From Parelaphostrongylus tenuis (Eukaryota > Nematoda > Chromadorea > Rhabditida > Metastrongylidae): a DNA stretch of 64,000 nucleotides. Positions 24,709-34,200 of the stretch are shown one piece after another (within the stretch, counting starts at the first letter, position 1; the number at the start of each line of letters is the position of its first letter). The notes beneath the pieces were generated by a model that saw nothing but the letters and a program-made list of their open reading frames with translations, did no database searches and was not told the DNA's origin. The stretch is from assembly GCA_019055375.1 (NCBI GenBank), contig JAHQIW010001340.1, positions 1,054,001 to 1,118,000 on the forward strand, in the 5' to 3' direction. The position numbers and the translations under genes were made by a program.

Positions 24709-27700
24709 ATGACCATGGAGATCCTCTTCAGCGAATTCGACTACGAGCGTGCGAAAGATTATTGTGCTTCGATAGAGAATTTTTCGGTGAAATTAGCTAT
24801 CGCCTACGTCGTGAGTATTTTCTCCATCAAATTCTACATGAAGGATCGAAAAGCCTACGATCTGCAAATACCTCTCAGTATTTGGAATGCAATTCTATCA
24901 GTATTCTCTGCTCTTGGATTTTTCTACACTTTTTCAACATTTCTTAGTGTAGCTCGAAAACACGGATTTTCACGTAAGTGCTCTTCTTCCTTATCGAATG
25001 AGATATCGAGAGATATTATGATAACACGTTTCAAGCCTTTCATGAGGTCTGGTATGGTACTTATACAGTACTAGACAGACCTGTTTCGCCTTTCCAGACT
25101 CATCAGTAGAACTATGTTTTCCGCTTTAGGCGATACCCTGTAGGGCATACATCCCTACATATAAAGGAATCGATACCTAGTAACATATCACCGCAAATCA
25201 GGTGATAAAATCCCCCGGCATTGCACTTAGATATAGTCGAGCTCGTGGTTTGAAGCCTTGAGATACAGACAATTGTAGAAAGAAGACTGGCAAAAGACTA
25301 GCAATCATAAAGAGAATTAAAACTAAGAAAATGCTTGTAGATCTTTTCCTACCAAAGTGAAATAGATGATTTTAGACATCACCACACATATTTCCGAAGT
25401 GTACACGGACAAAACATGCGGTTATTGGGTTTTTCTGTGGGTGTTGTCGAAAACTCCCGAGCTCATTGACACGATCTTCATAGTTCTTCGAAAGCGACCG
25501 CTTATGTTCATGCACTGGTAAATTCTCTTTTCCTCTTTTTCATACCCTCGCCAAAAAAAGCTAAAATTGAATGAACTCTCTCAATTTTGTTTATGCCATT
25601 TACTGACAAATACTTTTCCAGTACTTTTTTTCTTGATAAGTAGGTGCGAAATTGTCAACAGTAGTATTGCTTGAATACAGCGATATAGCACAATGACAAG
25701 ACAGTGGTTGACGTCTGGGCGACGTGGCAACCGTCAGAGCCAGAATAGTCAAATTGGTGCACAATCTACCCAATCAATTGCCTTCATTACCCTGGAAAAA
25801 AGTAAGAAAAAATTCTAAATCGGGTGACAAAAAACTTTTTTTACTGTCTAAATATGTCTAATAATTATTTGAGCCACGCATGTCAGTGGTCTGTTGAATG
25901 GGCTGGCTTATAGAGCCCGATACACGTGTTTCGATCTTGCGATCTCGTCAGTCGGCAGTTATCCTTTCGTCTTTTTTGGGTGTGCCAGTACCCACACTAA
26001 GAGTTAGCGACACTGTTTAGTTGTTTCTAAGCCTCTCAATTACCTATCAAAGACAAGCCGCTCAGAGTCGTGCATCGCATAAGGATGTGCTTGGCTCAGC
26101 TCAAAAAAATTAGTCTGCGATATGGTGCAAAGTCTCGCGTAATCATACGGCGGTTCTCCAGGCGGTTAATTTTTGAAATTTTGGTATATATACAAAGAGC
26201 TCTAGGAGTTTTTCGCGCTGATGTTTCAGATTTTTCTGCAAGGCCAGTGAATTTGGTATACTATTGTGTCTAGTGAAGTTTTGGGGTCAGAGTTGCGTAA
26301 TCCAGCTAGCTGAATTTTTGTTTGGCTTTGAGTTTTCCAGCTATGTGGGCGAAGACAAGTTTGCTCCTATTTTGAACGTTCAAGTCAGCTCAATCGGAAT
26401 GCAATACAATAGCAGTGATTGAAAAACCCCTAATCACTCTAAGGCACCTCTGATCTGTAACGGATTGCGTGGTCGTCTTTGCGAAACAAAAAATTGCATT
26501 ATTTGCCCTAACGATAGAGATGAAATGTATGATACCTTAGTAGTGTACCTAATATCTTGTAATGCATGGAAATGAATACGTCGGCGAAACGGGTAGACCG
26601 CTCTGCGTCCGCATAAAAGTGTACCTCGTTGGAAAACCCGAGATCAAACAAAATATTCGGAACATCTGCACCGAAAACTCTTGAACCTTTTAGGATAAAA
26701 GGATGAAAGAATAAAGCTCTCAGCGTTAATCAATCCCTGAGGTATGCGCCATGCATTCGACTTCAATTTTTAACTTCGTTTGAGATGATTGAATGCACAT
26801 CTGGCCTTTACAATGACTCGCGTTGACCTCCCGCTGAACCGAGTCAGTGCTGCTTATCCTCCCAGGCAACTCTGAGACCTGTCTGGTACCAATTTACCGA
26901 GCCCGGAGGGATGGATGGCTTGGTGAGCCATGAGCGCGAGATCGAACCAGTGACCTCGTGTGCGACGCAAGACACCTCTAACCACTGCGCCACATGAGCT
27001 CACCTTTTAGGATAAATACTAAAATTCTAACAATGAACCGCATGCATGAATGCCTCGTGGTTACGCATGACTTCGCTCCATACCTCAGACTAATTTGTCT
27101 GATATGATATATGCACATTCTTACTCGATGAAAAACTCTTAGCAGATTGCCTCCAATGAATGATAGAAGGCTCAAGAGCAATCAAACGGTGAGTGTTACA
27201 AAAGGAGCTTTATATACGACTCAAAAATGCGTTCATAACGTCTTTCCGCTGAGATCACGAGAGCATTTATTTGCTTGGGCAGATTTCGAATCAATTTGAT
27301 TTTTGCAAGCTCTGGAGAAGGCATAACCACCGAGACGTCAGCTATTGCATACTATCAGACTGTATTATTAACATTTATTGATTACTACTGTTACCAATTC
27401 TGCATCTGCTTATTAAGTAAAAATTCTGAATTACGCAGTTTCCGTCGAAATTATAGATAGGTGGTTTTGGAAACTACTTTTCACATGACACAAGTGCACA
27501 TATTAAGCAAGTCTTAGCGTTTTCAAACATTCGATTTGCCTTCGCATTTACAATCCACAAATGCCTTTACATTCCATGAGTTTAGGATGATGATGATTAA
27601 GTCGTTCGTCTCCATCATAAATGCTACTGAACGTTAGTCGACTAGATCTTTTTAGACATCTGGGCAGAGGTGATAAGCTGTTCGTAGGGTCAGAGAAAGG

Positions 27701-30700
27701 GAGCTGATAGCAGAGAAGTCTGCTACAAACCCGTCTACTTCGGGATAAAGAGAGGTTTAGGTAGCCCGGTGCGAAGTCAAATTTGTGCTTGAGCAGATTG
27801 GCACTTCCGCGCTATAAATGGCATCACTATGCTCTCCTCATCTAATAAACTTCACTTACACTGCGCTCCTCACCTCATAAAGTATCCGCACATAAAGACT
27901 TTTAGCTTGCTGCACGTCCGTGACATCCTGAGAGCAATGCTCATATATCAATGTTGCAGAATCCTTATCTGCACAGCTTTTCAGTTTCTCGCTTCTTCTC
28001 TTATGCTCTATCAAGAGTACATATTGCTATCAGTACACAACAATACGGCTGATTTGCACGTGATCGCCATGCCGATAGGCTTCTACCCAAACCTTTTGAG
28101 GGCCAACGTTAAGACAGACGACGTCGCGTTAATAGACAGACTTTCCTACGAGACAGCACCACCATTCTCTGTGCAAGTATGTGTGGCTGTCTGACATCGC
28201 GAGAAGTAACAAGACTCTCATGGTCATTAAAGGGCTAATCGAGCTCAGTCTATCAATTTGTTTTTCCTTCAACGGCTCTTTTCTATACATGGCCGACTCA
28301 TTTATGTTTATCCTCAGGTCTGAACACCCTTTCGAACCTTAGAAACGAGATATGATTCGTTCACTTTAGCTGTTATGCTAATAAGGTTATGCGTCGATTG
28401 CATTCTAGAATACGCCATATATGAGCTTATTAATGTCGATACACAGTGCACTAAGACATTAGCTTCCCTTGCAGCTGTACATTATTAATAAAATGGTTTG
28501 ATAAACCTAGCAAGTGTAATTAGTACGTTATAATTAGCGGACTGTCGATCTCCACGCGTTCTCCAGCACTTTGACTTTTTCGTGAGCACGTTTTCCTTTT
28601 AATTTTTCATCCTTCTTTACTTCTCTCTGAACTCCACGACCTTTTCATGATTACTATGTCAAAGAGTTATCGGCAGATGATAACCGACAAAGCCAAAAAA
28701 GTTGTTGCTCTCCATGGACTTATATTGTGTCAAAAATATCTTCGCAACCTGAAAGAGTCAATTTGATGCGCAATCCACTCTGCTAAACACTTTCGCATAC
28801 GTAACCAAAGCAGTTGTAACTCGTTTCATAAATGCTTGGTCATATCGGAAGCAGCTTCAATCAAATACTCATTTTTCTGTCATTTGATGGTGAAGCAACA
28901 AGACGGTGAGTTATCCAATGATGTAGAGTGATGTGCAAAACATTTGCGTCAGGAGAGACTTGAACCCCCATTTCACTCAATCTGGGAGCGTGCTCTATCT
29001 CTCGCACCATCCACGCCTGTTTTGCCACCACTCTTTCTAAGCTACAACGCATCTATCTGGCAGCAATCAACCGCCAACGGTTTGCCCAAGTAGTCGTTAT
29101 CGACGCTATCGCTATAGAGAAGGTGCACTTGGATTGAGTGAAATGAGGGTTCAAGTCCCGCCTGACGTAAATTTTTGCATATCACTCTACATCATTGGGT
29201 AATATCATAACATCTAGCACCACTAAAAACGGTTGAATATAAGGAATTTTGCTTTATCTCTAGAACGGTGAATATTTTATAAGTGTCACTTTCGTTATGG
29301 AGTTGCTTAGCGGAGTAGATTACACTTCAATTTGACCTTTATATTCGCTCAACAATAAAATACCAAATTATGTGCTCAATGCCGAGCATAATCGATGGTC
29401 ATCCCTGTGAATTCATCATTCCTTTCTTGGATGTTTACAATTTCAGAGTTTATAAAGAGCCATAGTGTCGATTATAGGGCGGTTTCAATGTGAAACTTCA
29501 GAGACACCTAGCGACGGGAGTCTCATCTGAAGAAGTTTCGAACAATTCATGGAACTATCGAATTAACTCAACGTCGCATTTGAAATTACTTGCAGGTACC
29601 ATCATGCCTTCACCAGCTATTATGCCATCGTCAACTACTGGGAAGAGAACGCACACATGATTTGGTTGGTGTGGATGAACTATGGCATTCACGCTCTAAT
29701 GTACGGGTGAGTTTTCCGTGGTGTCTGAACTCTGAGAGGTCAACTTATCCTTCAGTTCACCAAAAGAGGACAGCATACTGTGTCCGAGTCAGATGGCGAG
29801 TCTTTAGGCTTTTTGCTATCATCCATACTCGGGCTCCAACGATTTTTATAAGATTGGATGAGAAGTGTTTTTGTAATAAAAAAATACGATCTTTCAACCA
29901 CTTTTTACTTCGTTGTTACACGTGGCATTATTAAGGAGTGATGATTGCAAGAAACTTTTGCTTCCTTATAGAATAATTCAGGAATAGTTGATGGCATTCC
30001 TTTTACAGCTACTACTTCCTGCGAGCTATAAGAGTGAATGTTTCGCCAAAAGTCGCTCAGACTATTACAACAATGCAAATGATTCAGGTAATCGATTAAT
30101 CTTTATTTTTTGATAACTTCTACTTCATCCATCTCTTTATGTTGAAAAACAAATTGAAGAGAAGGACAAGAGTAACGATTCTCACTTAAGAAGCGACTTC
30201 GGTTGACTAAGTCTTGAGAAATTTTTTTCCTTTCTTAAGCGGGGCACGAGGTGTTAAACAAAAACTTCCGATCAAACAGCTAATGTTTCGGCAGGTTGCC
30301 TTCGTCAGTGCCTGGAATGGTCGAAGTTGTTTATAATCCAATCAGTCAAACACTTCCATCACTCCTTTAGAGAAAATTGTCAGACCTAGATTTCGATCGC
30401 ACAAAGCATAAAGTCAACCTTAAACATATTCACCGCTTTTATTATATGTCTTCCACTGAATGAACAGGTGGAGAACAACGGAACGGTAATCACGTAGGCC
30501 AGTAATGCATTATACCCATCATTATACATTATACCTTAGAAATGGGCTGGGATGGTGAGAAGCTTGGACCCAATTCTAAAAGTTCGTGCGCACCATCAGG
30601 GAGATTTATGCCTCCTAACACCGTGACTATGGAATTTATTGGTGCATTATTTGCCTTATTGTGACTGTTTGATCTTCTTAAGCGGTAGCAGTATTTCTTT

Positions 30701-33700
30701 GAACAATCATATCATGCGATCTACTCAAAAGGTCATCGAAATCTCTCCGCAAAGTAACCTTAGCAATTCAACTTAATAGAATTGCAAATCAACTTTGACC
30801 CACCAACGAATCTCATCCAAAGGTCGCCTTCCGATTACAGAGCACAATATTGTTCCTTCGTCACACACTTCTTCAGCTAAGCGAACACCATATGCTGCTT
30901 GCTTCGTAGGCAGTTTCGGAGCACTTCCATTTCAATTTTCGTTAATAAATATATTATATTATTACTATAATATTATATATATTAGCATATTATATTATCA
31001 ATATAATCTTATATATTGCAAATTATATTACATAATAACATAATTATTATAGAAATGTATTATATCGTCATTATAATATACTATTACAATATATATTTTC
31101 AGCATGAAAAATCTCTTTCAAAAAGTCCAGTTGGGAAGTAGAAGAGAACCGTCTAAAATTCAAGTAGGCACATAGTATCTATGGAATAGTCCATATATGT
31201 TATGGAGAATGTGATTTTGTATTTATAGTGTATACACACGTCTGTGACCATTCGTGACGAATTGTGAGTTGACACTTGTGTTAGCGCAGAATGACAAACG
31301 CGCGGGAAATACGACGCGACAGCTTCACTACAAGGGACGAGGGAGGACACAGCTTTGAGTGTAGACCTTGTGACGCTGAGGCCGCACCGTCAGCGTCATT
31401 GTGGAAGGAGGCTCAATTTTGCACAGCCTTCCCGAAATATTTGTTCGGGAAGGCATCACTGGAACAATGGATGGATCCGCAAACCGCAGAGGTCCGCACA
31501 ATCGGTCCCATATCGGTTTGAATTGGATTTGATGGGGAAGCAGCCAGAATTGGTCATGAATTTGAATAAAGAGCACGGAATGTACTAATCGCAGATCACG
31601 TTTGGGAACTTTTTGTAAAGAGAGCCGACATCACCAAAATATCTGCACTCAACTGAATTACTTGGTGCATAAGTTCGCTATTGTCAGATGTGGACTTTTC
31701 TTAAGTGGAAATCCCTTTTTGATTTGAAAAATGGTAAATCTTTAACGACATCGCAGTAACCGTAACGATGATGAGATGCGAACCAAACTTGAAGCCTGAG
31801 GAGGTCTCGAACACGCAGTTATTACTTCTCGGAGCTTATTGACCCCACGGCCCATGGTGTTTTCGCGTTACGTTTTCCTCAGCTGTGTTCTGATCACTAG
31901 CAACGCCACAATATTAGCGATGGACAGAGCTATTTTTTGTCGGATATTGTATTTGATCGCGATGTCTTTGTATATATTCGTTTCCATAAGTTTTGACACT
32001 AAAGCAGTTAACACCAGATTTATCAATCAGAGTAAATAAAAAATTGCATGATTTTGCAATCATTTAACTGCGCTGTACTTTACTTGTTATTATCGGACAA
32101 AGATCTACCACGAATGTTGTGAAAAGCTTGTTTAGTTGCAGCTAAAGTGTTTTTCAAGATCGGTGCAAGAAAGCTATGCTTTGCTGTAGAAATCCATCTC
32201 TTCACTTTGACTGAAGAATGAGTCTACCTTATTGTAATTTATGACTTTTTTCAATTTGATTTGAAATGTAAACATAATTGTTTGAGAATGAGCATTTGGA
32301 AGCTAATCAGAATAGTTTAATTTGCATTTTCATTCATACAAGGAAAATCTTCTCAGTCGACAGTTGACATCATCGAAGGGTGAAAAGGATGAAGCTCTCG
32401 GCGTTGAATTATCCCTGAAGGATGCGCCATCTATTCGTCTTCGATTTTTAATTTTGCTTGAGGCGACTTAATTCCTCTCTGTGATTTACAACGACTCGTG
32501 GTGGACTCCTGCTGTATAGACCCACCGTTGCTCATCCTCTTAGACAACTCTACGATCAGTACGAACGCTCATGCAATCACCGTCTCTGTCGTAACGGCAC
32601 ATTCGGCAGTTTTTTGTTTTGTAGAGGCGGTCATATAAACGATTACGGACTAGTTGGCGCCTGAAAGTATCAGATGGCATTTCTCTTTCTGACACCAGAT
32701 GCTCTAAGCCTAGTTCTTTTCAAACAACGTTTTATAGCCGTACTTATCTCATTTGAAAAGAACGGGAGGATAAACGGGATCTTACTTTCGCTAGAACTTT
32801 CGTGCAAGGACGTGTTGTCTACTCTAAACCTGAGCCAAGGGGCTACAAAGTTGTAGCCATTAGAAATGGCTATTTTCCAAGCTAGCTTTTCGGATTCTCT
32901 TCTTTGTACCACTTTGGTACACACACCGGCGGCTGTTTGAAACATGTTTTTTACTAGCGCCTTTTTATGTGCAAGGGATGAGAGGAGAGATAGTGAACCA
33001 GGATATTTTTATTACTTGGCTTTCGTACCACTTTGTAATATAGCCTTTATCGCTTAAGTTATTTGCATGTTCAAAAAAGAGGCCAATTATCTTTTGGTGT
33101 CTAACGGGTAAATTTTATTTGGTCTGACTGTTTACCTAGCAACCTGGAACATCTGTCTAGCTCTCCTTGAGTCGAACAGATGACCAAGCAATCATTTGTA
33201 TACCTACAGTAGAGTGATGACCGGAGATCAATCAAATGAATCTTATAAATGAATCTTGAGAAATGTAAAAGCAATTGGATAATTTCATCATATAAGAAAG
33301 TTTAAAGCGTCCTCCCGTTCCTCTTTTTCAATAGATCAGCTCTTAAAGAATCATGAAGAATCATCATTTAAATGAAAAAGCTGATCCTTATGATCGATGT
33401 GTTCGTGAAGCTATTTTTGAACTTAAACGGCTCGCATTAGAACAACAAGTAAGTCAGAAGAAGCAGTGGATGAAAAATATTAAGATAGCTCTTCTTATGC
33501 CAATCAGTTCCACTAAACGATCAATTCTATTTATTAAATTGTGATTTCTAGATGACCATTGCGATCTTGGCTCAGCTACACGTTGGAATTCTGGCGTTCA
33601 CCACTACTGGCCCTTATGCCGTAACGTTTAGAGGATGGTTCATCGGTATGTTCATGCTAACCACATACTTGGCGTTGTGGATAAGGTAGGTTGCAGTTAG

Positions 33701-33833
33701 CGATCTCTTCTGTGTGTCGAAATCCAAGCATATTTATTAGTGATTGATTTATAGATTTTACAACATCAGCTATTACAACAATGGAGGAAAGAAGTACGTA
33801 GCTCATATGAACAGTAACGTCAAAAAAGCATAG
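24709..33833 (+). CDS. ELO-family fatty-acid elongase, 269 aa, six exons
   Basis: The 3-ketoacyl-CoA synthase of microsomal fatty-acid elongation condenses malonyl-CoA with long-chain acyl-CoA in the ER membrane. Coding exons: 24709-24973, 25376-25517, 29596-29706, 30009-30087, 33552-33685 and 33755-33833; every junction keeps phase. Motifs: KTPELIDTIF (114-123, KxxExxDT), HWYHH (135-139, the catalytic HxxHH, split across exons 2 and 3), NYGIHALMY (164-172) and TTMQMIQ (193-199). Five or more hydrophobic spans are visible, and the basic tail GGKKYVAHMNSNVKKA contains lysines as in ER-retained ELO proteins. Length matches the family. The ATG is two bases after TTTTTCAG, so the transcript is probably spliced-leader trans-spliced there. 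Introns 2 (4.1 kb) and 4 (3.5 kb) are packed with repeats. The gene converges on the PTIP homologue. Which C. elegans elo gene is the orthologue cannot be decided here. Confidence 0.95.
25855..25995. repeat. MITE-like repeat, GTTTCG family, copy 4 (elongase intron 2)
   Basis: Contains ATGTCAGTGGTCTGTTGAAT, TTATAGAGCCCGATACACGT and GTTTCGATCTTGCGATCTCG then TCAGTCGG, matching one arm of the element at 21925-22365. Only one arm is present. Confidence 0.55.
26045..27125 (+). mobile_element. Penelope-like retroelement relic (GIY-YIG end), elongase intron 2
   Basis: At 26455-26640 the plus strand reads GLRGRLCETKNCIICPNDR, a shift, then VVYLISCNAC and NEYVGETGRPLCVRI. This is the zinc-finger and GIY-YIG endonuclease signature of Penelope-like elements. 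After an inserted SINE (26700-27002) the frame resumes as NTKILTMNRMHECLVVTHDF then APYLRLI, the usual C-terminus. At 26066-26170 the same C-terminal segment occurs inverted (minus strand NRRMITRDFAPYRRLI), so the relic is flanked by inverted tails about 100 bases long. Stops and shifts make it non-functional. Confidence 0.75.
26700..27002 (-). repeat. tRNA-derived SINE, family 1, with target-site duplication
   Basis: The reverse complement starts TGAGCTCATGTGGCGCAGTG (A box GTGGCGCAGTGG), continues with CTGGTTCGATCTCGCGCTC (B box GGTTCGATCTC), the conserved body, and ends AGAGCTTTATTC. It is flanked by a perfect 14-bp duplication CCTTTTAGGATAAA at 26686-26699 and 27003-27016. This proves insertion into the Penelope relic by target-primed reverse transcription and that the SINE is younger than its host. 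Confidence 0.9.
27126..28910. other. Elongase intron 2, middle part
   Basis: No repeat of the listed families. A 121-codon plus frame at 27829-28194 encodes a partly hydrophobic sequence (around ILRAMLIYQCCRILICTAF) with no known domain and no splice sites; it is most likely fortuitous. A common element-type motif (AGAAGGCATAACC then GAGACGTCAGCTATTG) occurs at 27310-27345. Confidence 0.4.
28911..29206. repeat. tRNA-like foldback element, elongase intron 2
   Basis: Two arms of about 72 bp are inverted copies of each other: 28911-28982 (TTATCCAATGATGTAGAGTG ... TTTCACTCAATC) and 29135-29206 (GATTGAGTGAAATGAGGGTT ... ATCATTGGGTAA). Each arm carries a pol III B-box-like GGGTTCAAGTC. The left arm continues inward into an A-box-like GGATGGTGCGAGAGATAGAGC. 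The middle (TGGCAGCAATCAACCGCCAA) is shared with the other copies. No coding capacity. Confidence 0.75.
30225..30345. repeat. Short repeat fragment with TGTTTCGGCAG motif
   Basis: Contains GCTAATGTTTCGGCAGGTTG then CCTTCGTCAGTGCCTGGAA, a variant of the GTTTCG...GTCAGT phrase seen in the MITE-like copies. Too short to assign limits. Confidence 0.35.
30346..31250. other. Elongase intron 4, AT-rich part
   Basis: 30950-31100 is almost pure A/T with ATTATATTATTA-type repeats. A TTTTCAG at 31102 is followed one base later by an ATG and 20 open codons up to a GTAGGC; without a partner exon it is not called. Confidence 0.45.
31251..31600. other. GC-richer unexplained block with a perfect hairpin
   Basis: Local GC content rises well above the intron around it. 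Overlapping open frames exist on both strands with no recognised motif. At 31426-31454 lies an 11-bp perfect stem, GCCTTCCCGAA and TTCGGGAAGGC, with a 7-nt loop. It may be the remains of an inserted element. Confidence 0.4.
32381..32548 (-). repeat. tRNA-derived SINE, family 1, 3' fragment
   Basis: The tail and middle of the family are recognisable (GAAGCTCTCGGCGTTGAATT, ATGCGCCATCTATTCGTCTT, ACAACGACTCGTGGTGGACT). The tRNA head is missing. It lies directly downstream of a Penelope-like relic on the same strand. Confidence 0.6.
32570..32945 (-). pseudogene. Penelope-like element relic (linker region), elongase intron 4
   Basis: The minus strand reads FRVDNTSLHE, KIPFILPFFSNEISTAIKRC and LKRTRL. 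After a frameshift it continues RRQLVRNRLYDRLYKTKNCR then MCRYDRDGDC. This is the region between the reverse transcriptase and the GIY-YIG domain in nematode Penelope-like elements, including the zinc-finger cysteines. It overlaps in content with the relic at 26455, so it is a second independent copy. Neither the reverse-transcriptase core nor the endonuclease is present. Confidence 0.65.
33353..33448 (+). CDS. Candidate alternative first exon of the elongase gene
   Basis: ATG at 33353 opens 32 codons ending exactly at a GTAAGT donor. The next acceptor (TTTCTAG at 33551) is that of elongase exon 5, 103 nt away and in the same phase. The peptide (NEKADPYDRCVREAIFELKR) is charged, unlike an elongase, and resembles the DxYDxxVREL...E segment of the ribosome-biogenesis protein NOP14 as I remember it. 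A stop upstream in the same frame rules out use as a cassette from the CAATAG acceptor. It may be an alternative promoter exon, a captured gene fragment, or chance. Confidence 0.3.
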
Positions 33834-33875
33834 TGAACTCCGTCTGTGAACATGTAAAACTTTTAACATCAGTGT

Positions 33876-33881
33876 AATAAA
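33876..33881 (+). other. Poly(A) signal of the elongase gene
   Basis: AATAAA, 43 bases after the elongase stop codon, a normal distance for a nematode 3' untranslated region. Confidence 0.7.
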
Positions 33882-34074
33882 CTGTAGCTGATAAACGCAA
33901 TACTTTTCGTATTGCCATACGAAAACTTTTTTTTATTCCGCATAAGAACCATCATTTCAAAGTGAAAGTGGAGCGGTCAAATGCAGATTTTTTTGAGATT
34001 TGCCTTTATGATCAAATGTGAATCTTATGGCTTTCTATTTCCTATTAAATTGCGTTAAGTTCTATCATGAACTC

Positions 34075-34200
34075 GTTTACCGAAATGGTTAGACATGCTC
34101 TGCTATGCATAGGCGATCGTTCGTTCGATTCCTCGCCCGAGCTCGCCAAGCCTTTCTTCATCTTTCCGTAATCGGCAAATTGACATCAGAGTTTTCAAAG
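34075..34200 (+). repeat. tRNA-derived SINE, family 1, degenerate head
   Basis: TACCGAAATGGTTAGACATG (A-box region) and GTTCGATTCCTCGCCCGAG (B box) are followed by AGCTCGCCAAGCC and GTAATCGGCAAATTG, which align with the GGCTCACCAAGCC and GGTCGGTAAATTG of intact copies. The 3' part is lost. It is not a functional tRNA gene. Confidence 0.5.

Noticed and set aside
27829..28194. 121-codon hydrophobic plus frame considered as a receptor fragment
   Set aside because: No receptor motif, splice site or homologous segment could be named; it lies within an intron.
34085..34140. Possible tRNA gene with B box GTTCGATTCC
   Set aside because: Continues into the body of SINE family 1 and lacks a complete acceptor stem.
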